A stretch of 28,850 bases of DNA from JAGPUQ01 sp050179115 (GCA_050179115.1 JBFXFL010000037.1:1-28850), one strand, 5' to 3'; numbered from the stretch's first letter, positions 7,311 to 16,018 are shown. The notes: generated by a model from the sequence alone, not told the origin. Program-made: numbers and translations.

Positions 7311-9719
7311 ATGACGAAGGAAACCTTGATGGATCGTACGATACGGTTGATGTTTTCGAATCGTATCGCGATTCTGATCCTGTTCACCGTTCTGACCGCA
7401 TTCATGGGCATCAACGCGCTCAAGCTGCGCGTTGATGCCGGTTTCGAGAAGCTGCTGCCGTTCAACCACGAATACATCAAGACACTCGTGCATTATCAGG
7501 ATGATTTTGGCACCGGGAACCAGATCGTCGTCGCCCTGATTCAGAAGGAAGGCACGATATTCAACCCCGCGTTCTTCGAGGCCATGCGGCAGGCTACCGA
7601 CGAAGTGTTTTTCCTGCCCGGGATCGCGCGCTCCACCGTGACGTCGATCTTCACGCCGAATGTCCGCTATATCGAAGTGGTGGAGGATGGCTTCTCGGGC
7701 GGTAACGTGGTTCCCGCGGAGTTTCGGCCCACCGAGGAATGGATGCCCATCGTCCGCAACAACATCATCAAGTCCGGGCGTCTCGGCAGCCTGGTGGCCA
7801 ATGATTTTTCCGGAGCCCTGATCCGGGCAGAACTGATCGAGCGCGATCCGACCACGCGCGAGCCCCTCGATTATCAAAAGATAGCGGCCGATCTGGAAAG
7901 CAAGATCCGCGCGCGGTTCGAGACCGACGCCATCGACGTGCACATCATCGGGTTTGCCAAGTCGACCGGGGATATCGCCGATGGGGCCAGGGATGTCGTG
8001 ACCTTCTTTGGAATCACTCTGGTGATTACCGGGATTCTGCTCTGGTTTTACACCCGCTCGGTTATTTTGTCCCTGCTGCCCCCGGCGGTGTCATTGGTGG
8101 CGGTGGTGGGGCTTCTCGGTTCCCTGGATATGCTTGGATACGGGCTGGATCCCATGTCGATTCTGGTGCCGTTCCTGGTATTTGCGATCGGTGTCAGTCA
8201 TGGCGTCCAGATGATCAGTGGCTGGATGGGCGAAGTAATGTATGGCGGGGATACGGACGCCAAGGGGCGGCCCGTGGTTCCGGCGCCGGAGATTCCCCAC
8301 GGGGTGGACAGCATGGAGGCGGCGCAACGCACTTTCCGCCGGCTGCTGGTGCCGGGGGCGTTGGCGGTCATTACCACCTCGGTGAGCTTCGCCACCATTC
8401 TGCTGATTGAGATCGGTATCGTGCGCGAGACCGCGGTGACCGCCAGTATCGGCATGGCGATCATGCTGCTCACCAAAATGATTCTGCTGCCGGTGCTGTT
8501 GTCCTATGTGAAGATTCGCGATCTCGAGGGATATCGGCGCCGGCACCGGGAATCGGAAGTGCGGCGCGATCCTCTGTGGCGTTTCATTGCGCGCGCCACC
8601 GAAACGAAGCCCGCGTTGATCATTCTGGCGCTGGTAACGGTGTTGACCGTGTTCGGTATCGTCAAGGGCAGGGAACTGGCGATCGGCGATCTTCATGCCG
8701 GCATTCCGGAGCTGCGTCCGGAAGCCAGGTACAACCTGGACAGCAACGCGATCGCCGAGAAGTTCTCGATCGGTGTCGACAAGCTGTCGGTGATCGTGGA
8801 GGCCCCGAGCAATGCCTGCGTGGACTACGACATCATGAAGGAGATGGATCGATTCACCTGGTATGCCCGCAATCTTCCCGGTGTGCAGTCGGTCGACTCC
8901 CTGGCGCGGGCGATGAAGGTGATCATGGCCGCCAACAACGAGGGCAGTGCGCGCTGGTACGAGTTGTCTCGAAACAGCTACAGCATGTCGTCGTCCCTCT
9001 ATCACATGGGCGGCGGCGGCAAGGAGCTGATGAATGCGGACTGTACTGCCATGCCGGTGCACATCTTCACGGTCGACCACAAGGCCGAGACCATCGATTC
9101 CATCATCGCCGGCATCAAGGCGTATGACGCCGGACTCCCGCCGGAGCGTTTCAATCTGCGCCTCGCCGCAGGCAATGTCGGCATTATCGGCGCCACCAAT
9201 CAGACGGTGTCCGCAGCCGAGAAGCCCATGCTCGGCTGGGTGTATGGCGTGACCACGGTGCTGACCCTGCTGGCGTTTCGCTCGGTGGTGGGTACCCTGT
9301 GCATCATCATTCCCCTGGTGGTTGTTTCCCTGCTGGGCAATGCCATGATGGTGATGCTGGAAATCGGCCTCAAGGTGAACACCTTGCCGATGATGGCGTT
9401 GGGAGTCGGGGTCGGGGTCGATTACGCGATCTACATCTACGCGGCCATGAGCGGGTTTTTGAAAACGGGCGACTCGCTTAACGAGGCGTTTTACAAGGCC
9501 ATGAGGCTGACCGGCAAGGCCGTCATCTTTATCGGCTTCACGCTCGGTGCCGGCGTCTGTACCTGGGTCTTCGCGTCCCTCAAGTTCCAGGCCGACATGG
9601 GCATCCTGCTCACCTTCCTGTTCCTGACCAACATGCTCGGAGCGATTCTGGTGCTCCCGGCGCTGGCGCGCTGGTTGCTGCCGCGCCGGATGCGCGAGCC
9701 GGCAGCTGCGATCGCCTGA
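7311..9719 (+). CDS. MMPL/RND superfamily transporter
   Basis: The 802-residue inner-membrane protein has the RND half-repeat layout twice. TM1 is near residues 18-38, followed by a large periplasmic domain to about 220, then a cluster of five TM segments to about 400. TM7 is near 435-452 and a second periplasmic domain follows, then a last TM cluster from about 640 to 790. Intramembrane motifs include SILVPFLVFAIGVSHGVQM and MALGVGVGVDYAIYIYAAM, the acidic-residue helices of MMPL proteins. It belongs with hydrophobe exporters such as HpnN and MmpL relatives rather than tripartite AcrB pumps, because no membrane-fusion gene is present. The ATG at 7311 has a weak ribosome site; the ATG six codons later has AAGGA at better spacing. 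Likely cargo is a lipid-like molecule handed to the DUF1329 and DUF1302 proteins, which is inference. Confidence 0.9.
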   Translation: MTKETLMDRTIRLMFSNRIAILILFTVLTAFMGINALKLRVDAGFEKLLPFNHEYIKTLVHYQDDFGTGNQIVVALIQKEGTIFNPAFFEAMRQATDEVFFLPGIARSTVTSIFTPNVRYIEVVEDGFSGGNVVPAEFRPTEEWMPIVRNNIIKSGRLGSLVANDFSGALIRAELIERDPTTREPLDYQKIAADLESKIRARFETDAIDVHIIGFAKSTGDIADGARDVVTFFGITLVITGILLWFYTRSVILSLLPPAVSLVAVVGLLGSLDMLGYGLDPMSILVPFLVFAIGVSHGVQMISGWMGEVMYGGDTDAKGRPVVPAPEIPHGVDSMEAAQRTFRRLLVPGALAVITTSVSFATILLIEIGIVRETAVTASIGMAIMLLTKMILLPVLLSYVKIRDLEGYRRRHRESEVRRDPLWRFIARATETKPALIILALVTVLTVFGIVKGRELAIGDLHAGIPELRPEARYNLDSNAIAEKFSIGVDKLSVIVEAPSNACVDYDIMKEMDRFTWYARNLPGVQSVDSLARAMKVIMAANNEGSARWYELSRNSYSMSSSLYHMGGGGKELMNADCTAMPVHIFTVDHKAETIDSIIAGIKAYDAGLPPERFNLRLAAGNVGIIGATNQTVSAAEKPMLGWVYGVTTVLTLLAFRSVVGTLCIIIPLVVVSLLGNAMMVMLEIGLKVNTLPMMALGVGVGVDYAIYIYAAMSGFLKTGDSLNEAFYKAMRLTGKAVIFIGFTLGAGVCTWVFASLKFQADMGILLTFLFLTNMLGAILVLPALARWLLPRRMREPAAAIA

Positions 9720-9745
9720 ACTGCAGGGGAACAGTCAATAACAGT

Positions 9746-9782
9746 AAAAAAAGCCGGTGCCATTTGGCACCGGCTTTTTTTT
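9746..9782. terminator. Bidirectional rho-independent terminator
   Basis: A 10-bp perfect stem (9753-9762 with 9765-9774, GCCGGTGCCA) is flanked by seven A on the left and eight T on the right, so it has a U tract on either transcript. It lies between the convergent RND and CoA-transferase/racemase genes and should end both. Confidence 0.94.
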
Positions 9783-9824
9783 GATCTTCCCACAGTGCGG
9801 GGCGACGCCTTGCAGGGTGCCCCC

Positions 9825-10973
9825 TCAGGCAATGGCCCCAATATCACGCAGGCGGGCGAGCTGCGCGCTGTCGATTCCCCAGGCTGCGAGTGCGGCATCG
9901 GTGTTGGCGCCGGCGCGCGGCGCCGGACCCTTGATCGATGAGGGCGTGCGGCTGAATCGCGGCGCGGGCGCCGGGTGCAGTTGTCCCGCCACTTCGACAA
10001 AGGCGTTGCGCTCGCGGTTGTGGTGATAGCGAGGGGCTTCTTCCAGGGTCAGCACCGGCGCGAAGCAGATGTCGGTGTTTTCCATGATCCGGCACCACTC
10101 GTCGCGGGTTTTGGTGCGGAAGATCGCCACCATTTTTTCCTTCATGGCGGGCCACTGGCTGCGGTCCATCTGTTTTGGCAGTGTGGCCGGGTCCAGCTCC
10201 AGTTTTTCCAGCAGCTCTTCGTAGAATTTCTTCTCGATCGAACCGATCGAAACGTATTTGCCATCGCTGGTTTCGTACACGTTGTAGAAGTGCGAGCCGC
10301 TGTCGAGGATGTTTTCCGCGCGCTTGTCGGACTGGATGCCGGCCGCCTTCATGCCGTAGATGGACGTCATCAGCGACAGCGCGCCATCCACCATGCCGGC
10401 GTCCACGACCTGACCCTTGCCCGAGTTCTTGCATTCGAGCAGCGCGGCGAGAATGCCGGTGAGTACGAACATGGTGCCGCCGCCGAAATCGCCCACCAGG
10501 TTCAGGGGGATGGCTGGCGGCTCGGCGTTGCTGCGCCCGATCGCGTGCAGGGCGCCGGAGAGCGCGATGTAGTTCAAGTCGTGGCCGGCGCTCGCGGACA
10601 GCGGTCCCTCCTGGCCCCAGCCGGTCACCCGGGCGAACACCAGTCTGGGATTGCGCGCGAGGCACACATCAGGCCCCAGGCCGAGGCGTTCCATGACGCC
10701 GGGACGAAAACCTTCGAGCACCACGTCGGCGCCGTCGATCAGTTGCAACAGGGTCGCGATGGCGTCCTGGTTCTTGAGATCCATGGCGATCGACGGGCGG
10801 CCGCGCGTCAGATAACTGAATTCGGGCTGCATCGAGATACCGAGCCCGGCATCCTGGACGCGATCGACGCGGATGACTTCCGCGCCCATGTCCGACAGCA
10901 TCATTGCGCACATCGGCGCCGGTCCGATGCCGGCCATTTCCACTACCTTGATACCTGTCAGCGGTCCGCCCAC
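9825..10973 (-). CDS. Alpha-methylacyl-CoA racemase (class III CoA-transferase family)
   Basis: The CaiB/BaiF superfamily contains formyl-CoA transferases and the methylacyl-CoA racemases. This 382-residue protein follows the racemase branch: it keeps the catalytic pair as H131 in SAGHDLNYIALSGAL and D162 in NLVGDFGGGTMF, the acid/base residues known from the Mycobacterium enzyme, followed by KGQVVDAGMVDG. It should interconvert (2R)- and (2S)-methylacyl-CoA thioesters so that branched fatty or isoprenoid chains can enter beta-oxidation. The GTG start at 10973 is supported by a strong GAGGAGG six bases upstream. It lies downstream of uup on the same strand, with an 80-base gap and its own ribosome site. 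The likely metabolic partner is the acyl-CoA dehydrogenase/carboxylase operon at 18884-23718. Confidence 0.9.
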   Translation of the reverse strand: MGGPLTGIKVVEMAGIGPAPMCAMMLSDMGAEVIRVDRVQDAGLGISMQPEFSYLTRGRPSIAMDLKNQDAIATLLQLIDGADVVLEGFRPGVMERLGLGPDVCLARNPRLVFARVTGWGQEGPLSASAGHDLNYIALSGALHAIGRSNAEPPAIPLNLVGDFGGGTMFVLTGILAALLECKNSGKGQVVDAGMVDGALSLMTSIYGMKAAGIQSDKRAENILDSGSHFYNVYETSDGKYVSIGSIEKKFYEELLEKLELDPATLPKQMDRSQWPAMKEKMVAIFRTKTRDEWCRIMENTDICFAPVLTLEEAPRYHHNRERNAFVEVAGQLHPAPAPRFSRTPSSIKGPAPRAGANTDAALAAWGIDSAQLARLRDIGAIA

Positions 10974-11052
10974 GGTTGCCTCCTCAGACTTGTGATGGAT
11001 TGATGATGGTTACCGCCGAATTGTCGAACATCGGCTCCCGGGATGCCAGCAG

Positions 11053-12933
11053 CTAGGCCCGCTGTTCGAGCACTTCCCAGCGCTCGATGATTGTTTCGAG
11101 CTCCTGCTGGATCTGAGCGGTGCGCATATTCGCCGCCGCGACTTCCGCCGCCGCCCGGCTGTAAAAGCCGGGCTGGCTCATCGCCTCCAGCAGTTGCCGG
11201 TGTTCGTTTTCCAGGGCGTCGATGCGCGCCGGGATGGCGTCGAGTTCCTGCCGCTCCTTGTGAGTCAGCTTTACCTTTGGGGGTTGCGGTTGCGCAGGCT
11301 GTGGTGGCGGAGAGGGATTGCGGACGGCGTTGTCGCGCGGTGCCGGCGCCGGGCGCTGACGCAAATAATCGCTGTAGCCGCCGACGTACTCCCGCACTTC
11401 GCCGTCGGGATCGAAGGCGATCAGACTGGTGACCACGTTATCGAGAAAGGCGCGGTCGTGACTGACCAGCAGCAGGGTACCGGCGTAATTGGTCAGCAGA
11501 CTTTCCAGGATCTCCAGGGTCTCGGTGTCGAGATCGTTGGTGGGCTCATCGAGCACCAGAAAATTGGCCGGGCGCGTGAACAGGCGCGCCAGCAGCAGAC
11601 GATTGCGCTCGCCGCCGGACAGCGCCCGCACCGGCCCGCGCGTCTGGCGCGGGCTGAACAGGAATTCGCCGAGATAACCCATCACCGATTGTTCCTGGCC
11701 GTTGATGGTGATGCTGGTGCGGCCCTGGGCCACCACGTCCATGAGGGTGGCGTCTTCGTCGAGGGTTTCGCGCAGCTGGTCGTAATAGGCGATGTCGAGA
11801 CGGGTGCCGTGGCGGACCGTGCCGGCATCCGGCTCAATCTGCTTGAGCAGCAGATTGATCAGCGTGGTCTTGCCGCAGCCGTTGGAGCCGAGAATCCCGA
11901 TCTTGTCGCCGCGCTGGATCACCGTCGAAAAACCCTTGAGCAACTGCCGGCCACCATAGCCGTGGCGGAGATCCAACGCCTCGATGACGAGTTGGCCGGA
12001 GCGGTTGCTGGCGTCCACCTTGAGGTTGACGTTGCCGGCGCGCTCGCGCCGTTCCGCGCGTTCGCGGCGCATCGCCTCCAGCGCGCGCACGCGGCCTTCG
12101 TTGCGCGTACGGCGGGCCTTGATGCCCTGGCGAATCCAGACTTCCTCGGCGGCCAGGCGCTTGTCGAACAGCGCGTCGCGGCGCTCTTCTTCTTCGAGCG
12201 CCGCCATCTTGCCGGTGAGGTAGCGGTCGTAGTCGCCGGGCCAATGGGTGATGCTGCCCCGCTCCAGCTCGACGATGTTGGTCGCGAGGCGGCGCACCAG
12301 CGCACGGTCGTGGGAGATGAACACCACGCTGCCGTTGAAATCGAGCAGAAATTTTTCCAGCCAGTCGATCTGCTGGATGTCGAGATGGTTGGTGGGCTCA
12401 TCGAGCAGTAGCAGATTGGGTTGGTTGATCAACGCCTGCGCCAGCAGTACCCGCCGTTTGAAACCACCGGACAGCGACTCGATCCGGGCGTCGGGGTCGA
12501 GATCGAGGCGATCCAGCATCCCATCGAGGCGCTGTTCGAGGCGCCAGCCGTCGTTGGCATCGAGATCGCCTTGCAGTTGTTCGAGTTCGTCCTCGTCGGC
12601 GCTGGTCAGCGGCGTTTTGCATACCAGCTCCTGATAGCGCTCGCGCCACTGGCCGACCGCGCCGAAGCCCGCGGCCACCACTTCGCGAATGGTGCCCTCG
12701 AGTCTGGTGGGCACCTCCTGCGCCAGCCAGGAAATGCGCAGGCCGTTGCTCTTGATGATGCGGCCATCGTCCGGTGTGATGAGACCGGCGATGATCTTCA
12801 GCAGCGTCGATTTGCCGGCGCCGTTGCGCCCGACCAGGGCCGTGCGCTCGCCGCTGCGGATCTGCCAGTCGATGCTGCCGAGCAGGGGTGGATGGCCGAT
12901 GGACAGGTGGATCTGGTTCAGTTGCAGTAGCAA
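11053..12933 (-). CDS. uup: ABC-F family ATPase Uup
   Basis: ABC-F proteins are soluble twin-ATPase factors that act on ribosomes; Uup also affects transposon excision and branched DNA in E. coli. The 626-residue protein has two ABC cassettes: Walker A GRNGAGKST (about 35-43), signature LSGG (154-157) and Walker B LLLLDEPTNHLD (174-185), then the linker with VWIRQGIKARRTRNEGRVRAL. The second Walker A is GSNGCGKTT (349-357), followed by LSGGERNRLLLARL and LDEPTNDLD. A YVGGYSDY stretch, a proline-rich linker and a C-terminal coiled coil distinguish Uup from EttA and YheS. The frame is open to a TTG at 13011, but the 26 extra residues are Ser/Pro-rich and unlike the family, so I chose the TTG at 12933, where the cassette begins. 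Confidence 0.93.
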   Translation of the reverse strand: MLLQLNQIHLSIGHPPLLGSIDWQIRSGERTALVGRNGAGKSTLLKIIAGLITPDDGRIIKSNGLRISWLAQEVPTRLEGTIREVVAAGFGAVGQWRERYQELVCKTPLTSADEDELEQLQGDLDANDGWRLEQRLDGMLDRLDLDPDARIESLSGGFKRRVLLAQALINQPNLLLLDEPTNHLDIQQIDWLEKFLLDFNGSVVFISHDRALVRRLATNIVELERGSITHWPGDYDRYLTGKMAALEEEERRDALFDKRLAAEEVWIRQGIKARRTRNEGRVRALEAMRRERAERRERAGNVNLKVDASNRSGQLVIEALDLRHGYGGRQLLKGFSTVIQRGDKIGILGSNGCGKTTLINLLLKQIEPDAGTVRHGTRLDIAYYDQLRETLDEDATLMDVVAQGRTSITINGQEQSVMGYLGEFLFSPRQTRGPVRALSGGERNRLLLARLFTRPANFLVLDEPTNDLDTETLEILESLLTNYAGTLLLVSHDRAFLDNVVTSLIAFDPDGEVREYVGGYSDYLRQRPAPAPRDNAVRNPSPPPQPAQPQPPKVKLTHKERQELDAIPARIDALENEHRQLLEAMSQPGFYSRAAAEVAAANMRTAQIQQELETIIERWEVLEQRA

Positions 12934-13164
12934 GGCAGGGGTTCCGTGTGGCGTGGAAGAGTGTGCAGATGGTGGCGAGTGCGGCGATTCTAGTCGGTTG
13001 GCGGCCGACAATCACAAAATAGCTGCGGTGTGGCCGGATCTCGTCGTAGTCCGGTCGCCAGAGCGCAAGGGCTGCGAGCCTGCGGTCAGCACCCGGTGGT
13101 ACAGCAACGCGCCGGAGTTGCGGGCGACGCCGGATACTGATGCCGGGCACCTTGCCGGTCGGCC

Positions 13165-13170
13165 TATAAT
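13165..13170 (+). promoter_or_regulatory. Candidate -10 box for the monooxygenase-kgtP operon
   Basis: A perfect TATAAT lies 35 bases before the ATG at 13206, which would give a 5' leader of about 29 bases. No good -35 box is seen at normal spacing, so it may need an activator or may be fortuitous. No clear Fur-type AT-rich palindrome is visible nearby. Confidence 0.35.
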
Positions 13171-13205
13171 CGCCGCCACTTTTGCGCGATCCAGGAGAAC
13201 GCCCG

Positions 13206-13508
13206 ATGTTTATTGCCATGAACCGGTTTCGCATTGCCCTCGGCCAGGAAACGGCGTTCGAGGACATGTGGCGCACGCGCGACAGTTATCTGGCGGACGT
13301 GCCGGGGTTTCGCGAGTTCCACCTGCTGCGCGGCGCGAGCGCGGAGGATCACACATTGTTCGCCTCCCATTCGGTGTGGGAATCCCGCCAAGCCTTTGAA
13401 GACTGGACCCGCTCCGAGTCCTTTCGCAAAGCCCACGCCAATGCCGGCAGCTCGAAGGGGATGTATCTGGGGCCGCCCAAATTCGAGGGTTTCGAGGTCG
13501 TGCTGTGA
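13206..13508 (+). CDS. IsdG/HmoA-like heme-degrading monooxygenase (ABM domain)
   Basis: This 100-residue single ABM-domain protein is a ferredoxin-like alpha/beta fold that normally works as a dimer. The three residues that define IsdG-type heme oxygenases are all present at the expected places: N6 (MFIAMNRF), W67 (FEDWTRS) and H77 (RKAHANAG); IsdG itself uses N7, W67 and H77. Most ABM proteins that are not heme oxygenases lack this triad, so non-canonical heme cleavage with iron release is the best prediction. An AGGAG about nine bases upstream supports the ATG at 13206. The stop overlaps the GTG start of the permease gene (GTGA), indicating coupling. No heme-uptake gene is in the window, which leaves the substrate open. 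Confidence 0.8.
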   Translation: MFIAMNRFRIALGQETAFEDMWRTRDSYLADVPGFREFHLLRGASAEDHTLFASHSVWESRQAFEDWTRSESFRKAHANAGSSKGMYLGPPKFEGFEVVL

Positions 13509-14803
13509 AGACGGTAGTGGCCGACGCACCGTCGGCACTTTCGCCGACGGTGCGGACACGTCTGCGCTCGATCTTCGGCGGTTCAATCGGCAACCTGGTG
13601 GAGTGGTACGACTGGTACGCCTACTCCGCCTTTTCCCTCTACTTCGCCAAAGCTTTTTTCCCGGCCGGCGATCTCACCGCCCAATTGCTCAACACCGCCG
13701 CGATCTTCGCGCTGGGTTTTCTGATGCGCCCGCTCGGCGGCCTGCTGTTCGGCTGGTACGCGGACCGGCAGGGGCGCAAGGCGGCGCTGAGTCTCTCGGT
13801 ACTGATGATGTGCGGCGGCTCGCTGCTGATCGTGCTCAATCCGGGCTACGCCAGTATCGGCCCGGCCGCGCCCGCCCTGCTGGTGGCCGCGCGGCTGCTG
13901 CAAGGCCTGAGCGTGGGCGGCGAATACGGGGCGAGCGCGACCTATCTGAGCGAGATGGCGGAACCCGGGCGGCGCGGGTTTTATTCCAGCTTTCAGTACG
14001 TGACGCTGATTCTCGGTCAGCTCGCCGCACTCGGCGTATTGCTCGTGTTGCAGTTTCTGCTCGCCCCGGCCGCGCTGGAGGCCTGGGGTTGGCGTATTCC
14101 GTTCGGGATTGGCGCGGGGCTCGCCGTGGTGGCCCTGTACCTGCGGCGCTCGCTCGCGGAAACCCCAGCCTTCACGACAGCCACGCGCGTGCGCAACCCG
14201 CTGCGCGCCCTGCTCGGTTACCCGCGCGAGTGTCTGACCGTGGTCGGACTGACCCTGGGCGGTACCGTGGCGTTCTATACCTACAGCACCTACATGCAGA
14301 AGTTTCTGGTCAACACCTCCGGCTTCGGCAAACAGACCGCCACCCTCATCATGGCCGCGGCGCTCGCGGTCTTCATGCTGCTGCAACCGCTGGTCGGCGC
14401 CTTGTCCGACCGCGTCGGCCGTCGCCCGCTGTTGATCGCCTTCGGCGTACTGGGTGCCCTGGCGACAGTGCCACTGCTCGAAGCTCTGGCACAGACCCGC
14501 AGCACCTGGGTCGCGTTCGGATTGATCTGTGGGGCGCTGGTGATCGCGAGTGGCTACACCGCAATCAGCGCCGTGGTGAAAGCCGAACTGTTTCCTACCG
14601 AGGTGCGCGCCCTGGGCGTGGCGCTGCCCTACGCGCTCGCGGTGTCGGTGTTCGGCGGCAGCGCCGAATATGTGGGACTCTGGTTCAAGGCGGCGGGTCG
14701 CGAAAGCGGCTTTTTCTGGTATGTGAGTGGCTGTATTGGCCTGTCGCTGCTGGTCTATCTGTGGATGCCGGACACCCGGCAGTACGCGCGGATGGAGCGT
14801 TGA
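13505..14803 (+). CDS. kgtP: Alpha-ketoglutarate permease (MFS, metabolite:H+ symporter family)
   Basis: KgtP imports 2-oxoglutarate with protons. The 432-residue protein follows E. coli KgtP nearly segment by segment: GNLVEWYDWYAYSAFSLYFA at the first helix, ALGFLMRPLGG, the loop 2-3 motif DRQGRK (87-92), RLLQGLSVGGEYGASATYLS, GFYSSFQYVTLILGQ, YMQKFLVNTSG, GALSDRVGRRP, KAELFPTEVRALGVALPYA and FGGSAEYV. Twelve membrane helices fit the hydrophobic pattern. The start is a GTG that overlaps the preceding stop by four bases, so translation is coupled to the IsdG-like gene. A weak long-loop hairpin with a T5 tail (14804-14856) follows the stop and could terminate transcription. Related MHS carriers move other dicarboxylates, so the substrate is very likely but not certain. 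Confidence 0.9.
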   Translation: MKTVVADAPSALSPTVRTRLRSIFGGSIGNLVEWYDWYAYSAFSLYFAKAFFPAGDLTAQLLNTAAIFALGFLMRPLGGLLFGWYADRQGRKAALSLSVLMMCGGSLLIVLNPGYASIGPAAPALLVAARLLQGLSVGGEYGASATYLSEMAEPGRRGFYSSFQYVTLILGQLAALGVLLVLQFLLAPAALEAWGWRIPFGIGAGLAVVALYLRRSLAETPAFTTATRVRNPLRALLGYPRECLTVVGLTLGGTVAFYTYSTYMQKFLVNTSGFGKQTATLIMAAALAVFMLLQPLVGALSDRVGRRPLLIAFGVLGALATVPLLEALAQTRSTWVAFGLICGALVIASGYTAISAVVKAELFPTEVRALGVALPYALAVSVFGGSAEYVGLWFKAAGRESGFFWYVSGCIGLSLLVYLWMPDTRQYARMER

Positions 14804-14847
14804 CGCCGAGCCGCGAGCACCGCGCAACCAGGCAGATGGTCGCCTCG

Positions 14848-14867
14848 GCGGTTTTTCAACAAGCCGC
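14848..14867 (-). repeat. Conserved hairpin motif, copy 1, at the end of corA
   Basis: On the minus strand the motif reads GCGG-CTTGTTGAAAAA-CCGC and overlaps the corA stop codon. A second copy at 24024-24043 has the same 12-base interior but different, still complementary, arms (GCAG and CTGC). Both copies follow minus-strand genes. The arm changes are compensatory, which suggests that the paired structure matters. Confidence 0.6.
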
Positions 14868-15946
14868 TAAAACCAGCCCTTGCGCTTGAAGTACATCAGC
14901 ATGGTGCCCGCGACCGCTGCCATCAGCGCGAGTGCGAACGGATAGCCGAAGTACCAGTTGAGTTCCGGCATCGCCAATGGGCTCGCGGCCGGGTTGCCGT
15001 TGCCGAAATTCATCCCGTAGATCCCGGCGATGAAGGTCAGCGGCATGAAGATGGTGGCGATCACGGTGAGGGTGCGCATGACGTCGTTCATGCGGTAGCT
15101 CAGGCTCGACAGATAGATGTCCATCAGGCTGGTGATCATGTCGCGGTAGTTTTCCAGCAGATCCATCACCTGGATCGCGTGGTCATGACAGTCGCGCAAA
15201 TAGATCCGGGTGTGTTCGTCGATCAGCTCGCTTTCCTCGCGCAGGATGGCGCTCACCAGATCGCGCTGCGGCCACAGCATGCGACGCAGGACCAGCAGAT
15301 TGCGGCGCAAATGATGAATGGTTGCGACCGTATCGCGGGAGGGGCTAAGGAGCACGGTATCTTCCAGTTGTTCGATTTCCTCGCCGAGTTTTTCGAGCAC
15401 CGGAAAACCCGCATCGATCACCAGATCGAGCACGGTGTAGAGCAGATAGCCCACCGGATAACCGCGGATCAGACTGGACTGGGCGGCCAGACGTTTGCGA
15501 ATGGGCTCGAAAGGATCCTCGCCGTTGCTGGTGAAGGTGACGAGAAAACGGGGGCCGAGGAAGATGCTGACCTGATCCAGCTGGACTTCATCGTCCACGA
15601 GGCGCGGCAGTGCGGCGATCAGGAAATAATGTTCGGGATGCGGATCGAATTTGGGCCGCTGACCGGTGTTCTGCACATCTTCGAGGGCCAGGGGGTGGAG
15701 TCCGAATTTTTGCCCCAGTTGCTTCAACATCGCCGGCGAAGGTGTCCCCTGAATGTGAATCCAGGTGGCGGCGGGCGTTTTCAGATAGGGCAGGCAGTCG
15801 TCCAGGGACTGAACCGCGATGTCCTTGCAGCTCTCCGCGGTGTATTCCAGCAACCGGATGCGGGCCGGTGTTGCGCCCTCCGCGGGCGGAATCAGCGTGC
15901 CGGGCGGGGTGCCCGGCGGATGGTAACGTTTGACGATCTTGCGCAT
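14867..15946 (-). CDS. corA: CorA family divalent-metal (Mg2+/Co2+) channel
   Basis: CorA is a homopentameric inner-membrane channel with a large cytoplasmic funnel. The protein has the Thermotoga-type CorA sequence: PPGTL near the N-terminus, TWIHIQG, LHPLALEDVQNTGQRPK, YLLYTVLDLVIDAGFPVLEKL, RRNLLVLRRMLWPQRD, then MRTLTVIATIFMPLTFIAGI as the first membrane helix, the GMN selectivity motif at 311-313, a short periplasmic loop with PELNW, a second helix and a basic KRKGWF tail. The ATG at 15946 gives MRKIVKRYHPPGTPPGTL and 359 residues. In-frame ATG at 15976 and TTG at 15985 would add 10 or 13 residues, and the ATG at 15976 has a G-rich stretch upstream. A hairpin motif overlaps the stop codon. 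Confidence 0.92.
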   Translation of the reverse strand: MRKIVKRYHPPGTPPGTLIPPAEGATPARIRLLEYTAESCKDIAVQSLDDCLPYLKTPAATWIHIQGTPSPAMLKQLGQKFGLHPLALEDVQNTGQRPKFDPHPEHYFLIAALPRLVDDEVQLDQVSIFLGPRFLVTFTSNGEDPFEPIRKRLAAQSSLIRGYPVGYLLYTVLDLVIDAGFPVLEKLGEEIEQLEDTVLLSPSRDTVATIHHLRRNLLVLRRMLWPQRDLVSAILREESELIDEHTRIYLRDCHDHAIQVMDLLENYRDMITSLMDIYLSSLSYRMNDVMRTLTVIATIFMPLTFIAGIYGMNFGNGNPAASPLAMPELNWYFGYPFALALMAAVAGTMLMYFKRKGWF

Positions 15947-15980
15947 GGGGACGGCTCTGGGCGCGGCGGCCCCCATGATA

Positions 15981-16018
15981 GCCAAAACCCCGCAGGGCGC
16001 GTGCCCCGCGGGGTTGGC
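15981..16018 (-). terminator. Hairpin between phoD and corA, possible weak terminator
   Basis: On the minus strand CCCCGC and GCGGGG arms, extended by GCCAA and TTGGC and with an inner GGGC/GCCC helix, form a stable stem 30 bases after the phoD stop and just before corA. Only a TTTT run sits on the downstream arm, and a T7 run lies upstream of the stem instead. It may be a weak terminator of phoD or a leader structure of corA. Confidence 0.4.

Noticed and set aside
12934..13011. N-terminal extension of Uup to the TTG at 13011
   Set aside because: The 26 residues are Ser/Pro/His-rich, absent from Uup proteins I know, and the family N-terminus begins at the TTG at 12933.
15981..16018. Mg2+ riboswitch upstream of corA
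   Set aside because: Only one simple hairpin is present, with no multi-helix conserved core as in M-box RNAs; a weak phoD terminator explains it as well.
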